Source of the DNA: Lingula anatina
Lineage: Eukaryota; Brachiopoda; Lingulata; Lingulida; Lingulidae
DNA length: 64,000 bases
Assembly (NCBI RefSeq): GCF_001039355.2
Contig: NW_019773725.1
Location: 249,945-313,944, forward strand
Reading direction: 5' to 3'
The position numbers and the translations under genes are program-made. The notes beneath the pieces are model-generated. The model saw nothing but the letters and a program-made list of their open reading frames with translations. It did not search any database and had not been told where the DNA came from. Shown in pieces: positions 35,896 through 48,562 of the stretch (positions are counted from its first letter, which is position 1; every line of letters begins with the position of its first letter).

Positions 35896-38148
35896 GCAAA
35901 TGTACTAAATCCATTTCTTAAAATTAGAAGCTTTTCTAATTGACTTTTGAAGCACAAGATAACATCATAAGATTACCGAGTGCAAATGTGCCCCTGCTTT
36001 TAGTACTTTACCAATGCACTACACCAAATTGTTGAGACATGTATGTTTGATTAGCTGTCATTTTGTTATATTTGTGAGCATTTGATGAAGCGCCATGCAC
36101 TGAGCTAGCTGAAGAATCATAACCAACAGACAAAATTGGTACACCCCAAGCTTTTTTTTAATTTGCCTCTTTGAGGCTAAGTTATTTTTGTGTTTCTTTC
36201 ACATTTTATGGATTTTGCACGATACTTTTTTTTTTTTGGAAAGGGGAAGTTGCCCATGAGTGCCATATAAGTAGATCGCTAACTTGGAATTGATCTAAAT
36301 GAGAATCCAGAGCAAAAAGCCAAACTACTTATTTTGGTTTAGCAAAAGAAGGACTGTTTTCAGTACATAATAAATGTATCATGCTTGATGCTTTTTTTAC
36401 AAACTCTGTAGAATAGCTCCTGCACAAGTAAGAATATGCTGATTATACAGGTAGTTGCAAAGCCCACGTGCCTTTTCACGAGTGATTACAATTCAATACT
36501 TGTGGCCCACTCACTTTTGGAGGCCATTTTGGAATTTTAAAACCTGAAATGGTAGATACCGATGCTACATACATACTATGGTGTTTTATAACCATTAGAT
36601 GATATTTTCAACAAAGACTATACAAATAACTTTCACCTTGAAAGGGTATTTTGGGGGCCATATTGGAATTTTCAGACATGCCCCCATATCCAGTGTTGCT
36701 TAGAATCATGTTCTCCACAACTGTGCCAATTTTTATGCTTGTAATTGTAAGTGATTGATGCTTTCACAAAACTACTGCATATTTTGAGTAAGTAGACTGC
36801 TTATTTTACTTTTGGAGGCCATTTTGGAATTCTATACACTTGTAGAAGCGGATATTGATAATCCATTCATAGCATTATATTTTCCAGCTATAAAATGATA
36901 TTTTAAACCATTATAGGATTATATATTAGAGGTTTTCATTGAAAAGAGTATTTGTGGCGGCCATATTGGATTTGGCGGCCATATTGGAATTTCCAGACAT
37001 GCCCATATATCCAAAATTGCTTAGAATTTCATTCTCTACCACTGTGCCAAATTTCATGCTTGTAGGTAAAAAATGCACAATTCACCCTTTTTTCTGCACC
37101 AAATTCTTGGACTACTAGGGCGCAGTTAGCTTAATCAGCTTAATTGTCTGATACTCCCCGTCGCAAAGCATCATGGAGCACAAAGTTTTCCCAACTTATC
37201 CAAGTACTTCAAGTTACTAGGGTGAATGCCGGACAATGAAGTTGCTTAAACTAAATGCAATTTAGCGAGAATCCCCGAGGTGTTAGATCGATCCAGCTAG
37301 CAGGATAGGGTTATGGGAATGGTACCTTATTTTCGAAGCATAGCTGAACTATTGACGATTATACTTTCAAAAAGCGTCTCCAAACGGCTTCATACGCATT
37401 TTTTAAAACTTAAAAGGACTATTTTAATACTGCAGTTGTAACGACTTAAAGGCATCGTCTCCTTTCCCTACACAGCTCAGTACTTTGTGGGGCGTCAAAC
37501 TGTGTCACTTGGGTGACGTACACAGATGCACCTTTTTAAACACTTGGAAATAAGTAAAATAAATTAGACAACTACTTTTATTTCTGCATATTGGTTTCCT
37601 TCTTTTTACTTATTTATCTTCTTTTTTGCGTCTTATCACAGTGCTCAGCCATTCATTTGAAAAAAAAATGCAACATCCCTATCAAGAAATAAAAACTTGC
37701 ACATAATCACCCTTTACATTTTTTTTCAGGCAACGAAAAGTGTAAGGTTTCTTGCAGCACTCTGTAGATATCAGCTTGTTATGATTAATCAGCGACACAA
37801 TAAGACGGTTTTAAAAAAGGTATATAAGGCCCCATGACTCCACCACGCAGCTTGCAAAATACCGAACATCGCTACCCCGTGCACAGGTTTTTTTTTTCAA
37901 GATCACTATTCTTCGTTAATGAATTATGTTCATTTCTCCTTTTTCAATAAGTCCATTCGTCTGGAGCTATGAGATTAACCACGTGCACATTACATCACAG
38001 TATTCATCACAGCATTCACTCCGGGCCTTCTGAAGGAGATTTCCCTACTATAGCCTGTCTGTGAAGAATCGTTTAATCAGACCCAAGACTACGTGTATCC
38101 TTTCTCAGGTTATACATACAATTTGATAATAACTCGATGTAACGTGGA

Positions 38149-38367
38149 GATACAATCTCTCCTAAACTGTNAAAACACAGAGAAAAGAGGAATGTCGGTC
38201 AAACGATGGAGGGATGAATTAGATGACTACTGGAAGTCTTGGAAGAAGAAACCTTGGCCAAACTGGAAATCTGAGGTTCAGGATAGGAAACAATGGAAAA
38301 AACATGCTGAGGCCTTTGTCCAACAGTGGAACACTATAGGCTCTAAATGATGATGATGATGATGATG
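38149..38367 (+). mobile_element. 5'-truncated LINE with 3' (TGA)n tail
   Basis: Encodes the last ~50 residues of a LINE polyprotein: VKRWRDELDDYWKS, then VQDRKQWKKHAEAFVQQWNT. This is the RWRDEL...QDRKxWKxxAEAFVQQW ending common in RTE-like and related non-LTR elements. The stop TGA at 38348 merges into a (TGA)n tail, as in RTE-type 3' ends. The eight bases AACGTGGA lie on both sides (38141-38148 and 38368-38375). R1 at ~19505-19515 has the uninterrupted site (TTACGTGGAGG), so this is a ~219-bp insertion with a target duplication. Confidence 0.8.
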
Positions 38368-38396
38368 AACGTGGAAAGGCCACAATATCGGAGAAG

Positions 38397-38440
38397 TAAA
38401 GCTTCGGTCACAACTTGACGCACGAATTTTAGGACCGCAC
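38397..38440 (+). mobile_element. Fragment of the AGCCTCGGTCACAAC MITE end
   Basis: AAGCTTCGGTCACAACTTGA and CGCACGAATTTTAGGACCG match, with few changes, the inverted right end of the intact MITE at 59174-59818. R1 lacks this stretch at the corresponding place. Only one end is recognisable here. Confidence 0.55.
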
Positions 38441-41400
38441 TTCCCCTGCGAATTTTGGGTGCAGTGCAGGCCGTGGAAGTTTTAGCTGTAGAGGAAATGT
38501 TGCAATGGAAAGGCGCTGGTCTGCGTTGCGAGTCGCGGTTAACTAATCTCTATATTGTTGACCCTGAGCTACGTGCTGCAATAAAATGCAAAACATGCCT
38601 TTTTCTAACAAATTTGTGAAATAACAGTGTCTTATCTTTAGACTTCAGAATATGCCAGGGAGAAGCCTGGGATAATCATTTAGCGACTTGTCCTACTAAT
38701 TCAATTATTGCAGCAGATGTGCTACCTGCTTCTGTATCACAATCCAACTCTTATAACCCTTATATTCAGTCAGTACAGTAATTGCAGTAAGCACTTTATC
38801 AGGGCCCCTGTATCTCGAAAGCATCGCGTATTGCGAATAGCGATATCACATAGAGGCTACAATATAACTTTATATTGTCACTGTTTTATATTCTGATGAG
38901 CCGTAGGGCTTAAAGGTTTAATAAATTGAATTGAATTGAATATATTATATGGGGCGAGTAGGCCTATGGGCCAGTTATGGAATCGAGACGCTTGCGCACG
39001 GTGGCAATGCGCGATGCTTTCGAGATATGGGGCCCTGGTCTACTGGCGGCACTAATTTTGACCTGCAGCTACCCTGCATCTGTATGATTATAATGCCATT
39101 TTGTACATGAAAATAATAAAAAAACGGCGACGATTTCCATAATATTACATTACACAGACCCTGAAATCGGAAGGGCTAGTGTGACTTGCCCCACCCCCTT
39201 CCTACAACACGACCATCACTCTTTTGCACTTGGCATCAGTCATAATCGCAGTGAGCTGGTGAGCTAAGGTTACCCCCCTTCCGCCGTTTTCCCGTTCCTA
39301 TCACACGTTGCTTCCCATGCTTCCCATTTATCAGTAAAAACTTGTCGTAGCTACGACATAGGAATTAATTGCCTGTATGTAAAAACACATGTATCTTTAT
39401 GTAAACTTTTGACTCAATTGGAAAGAAATGTCCCCTTTCATGATCAAAGGCTAATGCTGATCAGGAGTGCAGGACACCAAACACATTCTAGCGTACAACC
39501 CGTCTTTAGGAGAATGCGTCATTGACTCTATACACAACTAACACAATTTTAAATCTGCATCTTAATCACCTATTTGTATGGGCATATGGTATGTCACTCT
39601 TCATTCAAATGGAAACCTTTTTGGACGGAGCTTGATAGAATTCGTCTCTTTAGACTCGGTACACTTTTCGACTTCCACAATTAAAAGACAGTAATTGGTA
39701 CTGCAATTTTTATGTACACTTTACAGCCAGAATGATAACTTTGACTATACATTTTCTCTGATAAACATCGCCCAATGTCGATTAGAATGGCACAACCCGC
39801 TAAAGAAAAAATGTGCCATTGTGACATTGACTGACTTCCACAATTTACATCTAAATAAAATTTATTAAATGTCTGACGTAGCTCAACAGGCTTGTATCTC
39901 CAACGCTGTTATTGTTACAAACTTGGACATTATAACGAATTATGTCCAAGTTACAAATTAATATTTGAAGTGTGGCCGATGGCACGCAATCCACGATGAG
40001 AAATATTTCGACATTGTCTACGTGCACGGTGTGATGCATCCACATGGGTCTTATGATTCTGTAAATATCTATGTATGATAAGGACAACAACTTATATATT
40101 GTTGGATTTGTTCATCAGAAAACCTTTCGAACTTTATAAGATAAGACACTGATTTCGCAGGCCACCATCTGTGGTTTATTAACTACGCTTTATGATAAAT
40201 GAATTTCGGACATTGGACATTCAGTGCTTAATAGCTGACTGCATTTTATCGTTAGTCTTGTTTAAAAATTAAAGTAACGAGCTGGGCTTTTAATCAAAGT
40301 GCCAAATTGCTGTAGTTAGACCCAAACTTTTTATATAGCTACCAAAGTACAGTAACGGTACAGCGTAGAATGCGAAACGATAGAAAAGTAAAAATAAATA
40401 AATAAATCAACTCTTCCCTGGATATTCTCTCAAATCGCCTCACTTACTCCAAATTTGGTATTTTAATATTAAATTGCTCTCACTCGAAGTTATGGAATAC
40501 AGTGGACAAGCCCTTTTTTTCACAAATGTGATAAAACTGTTGACAAGTTTAGACTGCTAAAATAAATTAGCCAGCTTTAAAACATTAGTCTAAGAGTGTT
40601 TCACGAACGGCTTTACGGCTTAATGCAAGCTTGGTTGCTTCGTTTTAAAGACCCATGTAACGTTTTAGACTGCTGCACAGTAGGCTGATGATTTAAAAGA
40701 CGAAAAGAAAAGCTATAAATATGCCTGTATACTTTTTTTAAACGTCGGCCTTTCCCTCTAAATTCTAATCAAAAACATAACGTTAATATAATAAGTAATA
40801 CTCTAAGTTCTCTATACGTGCACAGAGACATGCATCCTCATGGGTCTTATGATTCAGTAAATATCTTTGTACGATAAGGACAACAGCTTATGTATTGTTT
40901 GATACGATAAAGACAACAGCTTATGTATTGTTTGATGTGTTTACAGAAGAACCTTTCGACCCCAATAATTAAGATACGTTATTAAGTTCGCATGCCGCCT
41001 TCTGTGACCGATGGCACGCAATGCACTTCAACATTCTCTGCTTGCACGGTGTCATGAATCCTTATGAGTCTTATGATTTAGCAACTATCTTTGTACGATA
41101 AAAACAGCAGAGTACGTATTGTTTGACTCGATAAGGACAACAACTTATGTATTGTTGGATGTGTTAATAGGAAAACCTTTATAAGATAAGAAACTGATTT
41201 TGCAGGCCGCCTAATGTGGTTTATTAACTACGCTTTATAATTAATTAATTTCCGAAATTGGACGTTCAGTGCCTGATACCGACTTCATGTAATCGTTCGT
41301 AGGTCTATTGTTTAGAAATTTTAGTACAGAGCAGAACTTTTGATCATAGTACCCACTTGCTGCATTTAGACCCAAACCATTTATATAACTACCAAAGTAC

Positions 41401-41769
41401 AGTAACGGTACAGAGTAGAATGCGATACGAAAGCAAAGTAAAAAATATACCCTGAATATTCTCTCAAATTACCGCACTTACTCCAAATCTGGTATTTTAA
41501 TATTAAAATTTCCCCGATTTGAAGCCATGGAATCCAGTGGACAGGTCCTTTTTCACAAAAGGAAAATATCTGTTGATAAAGTTAACACTGCTAGAATAAA
41601 ATAGTCAGCTTTAAAATATTGGTCAAAAATATCACGAACGGCTTTACGGCTCAAGGCAAGCTCGGTTGCTGCGTTTAAAAGAACCATGTAACGTTTTAGA
41701 CTACTGCACAGTAGGCTGATGACCTAAAAGACGAAAAGAAAAGCTATAAATATGCCTGAAACTTTTTTC

Positions 41770-41815
41770 TTTTTCTTTCTTTCTTTCTTTTTTTATTTTT
41801 ATTTATTTATTTATT

Positions 41816-41862
<47 letters not shown>

Positions 41863-41872
41863 TTTTCTTTTT
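41770..41872. repeat. (TTTC)n/(TTTA)n simple repeat
   Basis: A TTTC-rich start passes into about 20 TTTA units within R2. Confidence 0.9.
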
Positions 41873-44669
41873 GGGAAACGTCGGCCTTCCCGTCTAAATT
41901 TTAAAGCATAACGTGTCGTATATATGATATTTTCTAAAGACCAGAGTTATGTTTGTACTCGGTTTATGAAGTCAAACTTAACAAGGATATATATTTTCTT
42001 TTTGAGTGGGTGTGGGTGGGGGGGCAGGGCTCTGAAGGGTTAAGCAATACCCCCCCTTCCTCTTTCGGCACTGAATACCTGTAAACAATTTATTATTAAA
42101 AACTGGAACACGCGAGGAAAGTATGAGTGAAGTGCCACTCTTATCAAGCCTTGTCACAACAGGAAACGTTCGATCTGCTTCAATCTCAACCAACAGGTTT
42201 CCAAGTTAGGCTATTGATTGCAATGGTGAACATAGGAATGTGATACACCTGTCAAACACAGTCAAAGTATTACCCAATCTTTTCTCTTAAAATGTTTTAT
42301 CAAACGTTTGACGTACATGTGGCTCAATAGGCATGTATTTCCAACGCTGTGATTGATTACAAATTAATATTTGAAGTGTGGCCGATGGCACGCAGTCCAA
42401 GGTAAGCAACACTTCAACATTCTCTACTTACAGGGAGGTATGCATTCTCATGGGTCTTATGATGCAGCAAATATTTGTGTACGATAAGGCAACACCTTAT
42501 GTATTGTTTGATATGATAAAGACAACAGCATATATATTGTTTGATGTGTAAATAGGAAAACCCTTCGACCTCAAGAAGATAAGAAGCTATTTTCGCAGGC
42601 CGTCATAGTCGTTTATTAACTACGCTTTATAATTCATTAATTAATTTCAGAAATTGGACGTTTGATCTTTATTGTTTGATCTGTTCACAGAGAACCTTTC
42701 GACCCCAGTAAGATAAGTTAAGTTCGCAGGCTGTCCTCTGTTGCCAATGTCACGCGATGTCACGCAATCCATGATAAGCAATACACATGTACGTCAACAT
42801 TCTCTACGTGCACGGTGTCTTGAATCCTTATGAGTCTTATGATTCAGTAAATATTTTTGTACGATAAAACAGCAGGATATGTATTGTTTGATAGGATAAG
42901 GACAACAACTGTATTGTTGGATGTGTTAATAAGAAAACCTTTCGAACTTAATATGATAAGAAACTAATTTCACAGGCCAGATTAATGATTTTTTACACGT
43001 TGCTTCCCAGGCTTCCCGTTTTTCAGTAAAAACACAGAGATCAATTGCCTGTATGTAAAAACACGTGTATCTTTATGTAAACTTTTGACTCAGATGAAAA
43101 GAAATGTCCCCTTTCAAAGGCTAATGCTGATCAGGAGTGCAGGACACCAACCACATTCTAGCGCACAACCCGTCTTTAGGAGAATGTGTCATTGACTCTA
43201 TTCACAACTAACACAATTTTAAATCTGCATCTTGATCGCCCATGTGTATGGAAATATAGTATGTAAATCTTCATTGAAATGGAAATCCTTTTGGACGGAG
43301 CTTGGTAGAATTTGTCACTTTAGACTTGGTATACTTTTCGGCTAGCACAATTAAATGTCCGTAATTGGCACCGCAATTTGCATTTATACTTTACAGCCAG
43401 AATGACAACTCTGTCTATAGGCCTACTTTTGCACTGTTAAACATAGCCCAATGTCAATCGGATGGCACAACCCGTCTAAAGCAGAATGTGTCGTTTACTG
43501 ACTATCACAACTAACATCTAAATAAAACGCATTAAATGTTTGACTTGGCTCAAAATGATTGTATCTCCAACGTTGTAATTGATTACATATTAATATTTGA
43601 AGTGTGGCTGATGGCACGCAATCCATGATAAGTAATACTTTGACATTCTCTACGTGCACGGCGGCATGCATCCTCATGGGTCTTATGATTCAGTAAATAT
43701 TTTTGTACGATAAGGACAACAGCGTATCTACTGCTTGAGACGATAAGGACAACGGCCTATTGTTTGGTGTATTTATAGAAAAACCTATCGACCTTTATTA
43801 GATAAGAGACTGATTTGACGTGCCGCCTTCTGTGGATTATTAACTACAGTTAAGAATTAATTAATATCCAGAATTGGACGTTAAATGCCCGATACCGACT
43901 TCATGTAATCCCTCGTCCCTTTTAAAAATAGTTTTTAGCAAAGTGCAGAGGAGGACCTCTTAGGAAAGTACCAACTTGATGCATTTAGACCCAAACTTAT
44001 TATAATATACAAAATACAGTATCAGAACAGCGTAGGTACTCTAGCAAAAAAAAAAAAAAAAAAAAACTTTGCTGGAAATGCTCTCAAATTGCCGCACTAA
44101 CCCCAAATCTGACATTTTATTATTAAAATTGCTCTTGTTCAAAGCTATGGGACCAAGTGGCTAGGGTCTTTTATTCACAAAAAAGATAAATCTGTTGATA
44201 AAGTTTAGACTGCTACAGTGTGTAGAATAAGATTTAAAACATTTTAAACATTGGTCTCAGAGCGTTCACGAGTGGCTTCATGGCTTAATCCAAGCTCGGT
44301 TGCTTCTTTTTTTAAAAGGAACCAGGTAATGTTTTAGACTGCTGCACAGTAGACTTATGTCTTAAAAGATCAAATGAAAACCTCTTAGTATGTCTGAAAC
44401 TTTTTTGTAAAACGTCTGCCTTTCCCTCTTAATGTGGCAATTTTTTACAGACCATACTGTAGAGTCATTTTAGTTCTCCGTTTATCATGCATAACTTTAT
44501 ATAAATATATTTTTTCTTGTTGAGTGGTTATGGGTGGGGGCAGGGCTCAGACGGGTCAAGCAATATCCCCTTACTGTTTCCACCACTGAATATCTGCAAT
44601 CTATTTATTCTTAAAAATTTATCCATAAAAATGGGGAAAGCGAGGGAGTTCGTGCGTGAGGAGCACGGT

Positions 44670-44704
44670 TTATTTGAAGGAGGAAGCCGACCCCCCCTTC
44701 CCCC

Positions 44705-44737
<33 letters not shown>

Positions 44738-44838
44738 TATTATTATTATTATTATTATTTTAACTGGGATTCCAACGCCAACCATGCCAACCATGCCATT
44801 GTTTCGCATTTCTCAGCGAGGCTCGTAGATAGGGCGCA
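44670..44838 (+). repeat. Dispersed repeat with internal (AAT)n(TTA)n, copy 2
   Basis: The same landmarks as 30966-31319: GAAGGAGGAAGCCG, a C run, an AAT tract turning into TTA at 44707-44760 (so self-complementary), then TCCAACGCCAACC and TTTCGCATTTCTCAGCGAGG. It passes straight into GGGCGCAGTTAGC, so it preserves the empty target site of the 5.8-kb TIR element. Confidence 0.75.
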
Positions 44839-47800
44839 GTTAGCTTAATCAGCTTAATTGTCTGAGACGCCCCCTCACAAAGCAACATGAATAACATAAT
44901 GGAGCACAAAGTTTTCCCAACTTACTCAAGTACTTCAAGTTACTAGGGTGAATGCCGGACAATGAAGTTACTTAAACTGAATGCAATTAAGCGAGAATCC
45001 CCGAGGTGTTAGATCGATCCAGCTAGCAGGATAGGGTTATGGGAACGATCCCTTATTTTCGAAGCGTAGCTGAACTATTGACGATTATACTTTCAAAATG
45101 CGTCACCAAACGGGTTATGTGGAGTTTTTAAGGGCCATTTTAATACTGCAGTTGTAACGACTTAAAGGCATATCGTCTCCTCTCCCTTCACAGCTCAGTA
45201 CTTTGTGCGGCGTCATACTGTGTCACTTAAGGATGACGCACTCACATGCAACTTTTTAAACACTTGGAAATAACTAAAATAAATTAGACAACTACTTTTA
45301 TTTCTGCATATTGGTTTCCCTTTATTATTTATTTGTTTTCTTTTTTTGCGTCTTATCACAGTGCTCACACATTCATTTGAAAAAAACAAATGAAACATTC
45401 CCATCAAGAAAAAAAAAACTTGCAGATAATCACCCTTTACATTTTTTTCAGGCAACGAACAGTGTAGGATTTCTTGCAGCACCCTGTAGATATTAGCTAC
45501 ACAGGGATTAATTGCCTGTATGTAAAAAGACATGCATCTTTATGTAAAATTTTGATTCAATTAGAAAGAAATGTCCCCTTTCAAATGCTAATGCTGATCA
45601 GGAGTGCAGGACACCAAACACATTCTAACGCACAACCGGTCTTTAGGAGAATGTTTCGTTGACTCAATTCACAACTAACACAATTTTAAATCTGCATCTT
45701 GCATCTTGATCACCTTTGAGTATGGACATTTGGTATGTCAATCTATATTAAAATGGAAACCTTTTTGGACGGAGCTTGATAGAATTTGTCACTTTAGACT
45801 TGGTATACTTTTCGGCTACCACAATTAAATGTCCGTAATTGGCACCGCAATTTGCATTTATACTTTACAGCCAGAATGACAACTCTGTCTATACTTTTTC
45901 TCTGTTAAACACCGCTCAATGTCGATTGGAATGGCACAAAACACCATAAGAAAAATGTGTTATTGAACGACTTCCACAAATAACATTTAAATAAAATTCA
46001 TAAATGTTTGGCGTAGCTCGACATGATTGTATCTCCAACGTTGTAATTGATTACATATTAATATTTGAAGTGTGGCCGCTGGCACGCAATCCATGATAAG
46101 TAATACCTCGACACTCTCTACGTGCACGGTGGCATTCATCCTCATGGGTCTTATGATTCAGTAAATATTTTTGTACGATAAGGATAACAGCGTATCTACT
46201 GTTTGAGACGATAAGGACAACAGTTTACGTATTGTTTGGTGTATTTATAGGAAAACCTATCGACCTTTATTAGATTAGAGACTGATTTCACATGCCGCCT
46301 TCTGTGGATTATTAACTACGGTTAAGAATTAAGTAATATCCAAAATTGGACGTCTAATGCCCGATACCGACTTCATGTAATCGTTCGTCCCTTTTTAAAA
46401 ATTAGTTTTTAGTACAGTGCAGAGGAGGACCTCTTAGCAAAGTAACAACTTGATGCATTTAAACCCAAACATTTTTTATGATATGCAAAATATAGTATCA
46501 GAACAGCGTAGGTACTCTAGCAAAGTTAAAAAAAACTTTTTCCTGGATATGCTCTCAAATTGCCGCACTAACTCTAAATCTGACATTTTAAACATTGGTC
46601 TCGGAGCGTTCACGAGTGGCTTCATGGCTAAATCCAAGCTCGGTTGCTTCGTTTTAAAGAACCAGGTAATGTTTTAGATTGCTGCACAGTAGACTTATGA
46701 CTTAAAAGATCGAATGAAAACCTCTAAGTATGTCTGAAACTTTTTTTGTAAAACGTCTGCCTTTCCCTCTTAATGTGGCAATTTTTTACAGACCATACTG
46801 TAGAGTCATTTTAGTTCTCCGTTTATCATGCATAACTTTACAAATATATATGTTTTCTTGTTGAGAGGTTATGGGTGGGGGCAGGGCTCGCACGGGTCAA
46901 GCAATATCCCCTTACTGTTTCCACCATTGAATACCTGCAATCTATTTATTCTTAAAAATTGGAACACACGAGTTAAGTATGAGTAAAGTGCTACTCTTTA
47001 AAATTAATGTCACGACACATGACGTTCGATCTGCTTCAAGCTCCAACAGCAGGTGAGCGAAGAAATGATTGATTGCAATGGTGAAATCAGGGAATACCTG
47101 TCAAACACAATCTTAATATAACCCGATCTATGTTTTAAATGTTTGACGTAGCTCAACAGAGATGTATCTCCAACGCTGTGATTGATTACAGATCAATATT
47201 TGAAGTGTGGCCAATGGCACGCAATCCATGATAAGTAATACCTCGACATTCTCTACGTGAACGGAGGCATTCATCCTCATGGGTCTTATGATTCAGTAAA
47301 TATTTTTGTACGATAAGGACAACAGCGTAAGTATTACTGGATGTGTTTATCGAAAACCTCTCGACTCCAATCAGATAAGAAACGGGGTTCTCAGGCCGCC
47401 TTCCCTGGGTTATTAACAACGCTTTTGAATTAATTAATATTCCAATAGGAATGTATCTCCAACGCTGTGATTGATTACAAATCAATATTTGTAGCATGGC
47501 CGATGGCATGCAAATCATGGTAAGTAATACATAGGCATTCTCTACGTGCAAGTTTGCATGCATCCTCATGGATCTTATGATGTAGTAAATATCTTTGTTC
47601 GATAAGGACTACAGCGTATGTATTGTTTGATAGGATAAGGACAGAAGGGTGTGTATTGTTGGGTGCGATAAAGAGAGAATCGTATATATTGTTTTATGTG
47701 TTTACAGGATAACCTTTCAACCGCAATAAGATAAGTTAGACTATGTGATTGAGTTCGCAGGCCACCTTCTGTGGCTGATGGCACGCAATCCATGATAATT

Positions 47801-48167
47801 AATAATCCGACATTCTCTACGTGCACTGTGGCAGGCATCCTCATGGGTGTAATGATTCAGAAAATATCTTTGCACGATAAGGACAACAGCGTGTGTATTG
47901 TTGGATGTATTAATCGGAAAACCTTTCAACCCCAATAAGATGAGAAACTGAGTTCGCAGACCGCTTTCTGTAGACCATTCACAACACTTAAGATTTAATT
48001 AAATTTCGAGAATGGATGTTGAATGGCCGTTACCGAATCCATGTAATGGTTCATTTTGTTTAAAAATTAAAGTTTAAAATACAGAGAATGGCTTCGAAGC
48101 AAAGTGCCCAATTGCTGCATTTAGACCAAAAAACTTTTATAACTACTATATGAAGTAGTGGAGACCG

Positions 48168-48562
48168 GGGCTAGTTGGACCTCGGGGTAAGTTGGACCCC
48201 CATCAATTTATGAAAAAGTAACTATGGGGTAAAAAAAAAGATCACATCATTTAGTAAAGTGACCGTATCCGATAGTGCTAAGAAGGCGTCGGTCGTACAG
48301 AAGTTTTATTTAGGCAGTGAGTCCATATGAAATAATTTAGCATCTTTTAAATTAACTTTATTAAAGAGACTTTAATAATTATTTTCATAAGCTTTTGATT
48401 GAATATAGGATATGTATAGGGCATCACAATGAAGCTCATTGTTTGAAGTTTTACAGAAATGTATCATCGTTGCTCATTCTCGCGCCATAAATGGCTGCAA
48501 TCCTTTAAAAAAATGTGCACCCGGGGCTCGTTGGCCCCCTTGACTCGGGGCAAGTTGGACAC
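48168..48562 (+). repeat. ~395-bp insert bounded by CGGGGCTAGTTGGAC-type direct repeats
   Basis: The left edge reads GAGACCGGGGCTAGTTGGAC then TCGGGGTAAGTTGGAC. The right edge repeats the pattern in the same orientation (CCCGGGGCTCGTTGG, then TCGGGGCAAGTTGGAC). A related inverted scrap (AACTAGCCCCGGTCTCCCC) is in R1 at ~20661. The class is unknown. Confidence 0.5.

Larger units (their letters stand above)
31320..37114. mobile_element. 5.8-kb terminal-inverted-repeat element with CTA target duplication
   Basis: The left end reads TAGTCCAGGAATTTGGTG. The right end is its inverted match, differing at one position (TAGTCCAAGAATTTGGTG). Both are flanked by the trinucleotide CTA (31317-31319 and 37115-37117). 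The arms stay inverted for hundreds of bases, with shared phrases such as CATGAAATTTGGCAC and GGCATGTCTGAAAATTCC. Repeated CCAAAATGGCCGCC motifs lie in the left arm (31431-34620) and the inverted form in the right arm (36510-36975). The paralogous sequence at ~44822-44838 runs from CTCGTAG to GGGCGCAGTTAGC without the element, which confirms the insertion. A 3-bp target duplication fits PIF/Harbinger-like transposition, but no transposase is encoded, so the class is uncertain. Confidence 0.85.

Noticed and set aside
47186-47935. Overlapping minus-strand frames of 64-127 codons with MRMHA-type starts
   Set aside because: Related frames recur in each R2 unit (also near 43677), so they reflect repeat structure. 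No domain is present and frames break between units.
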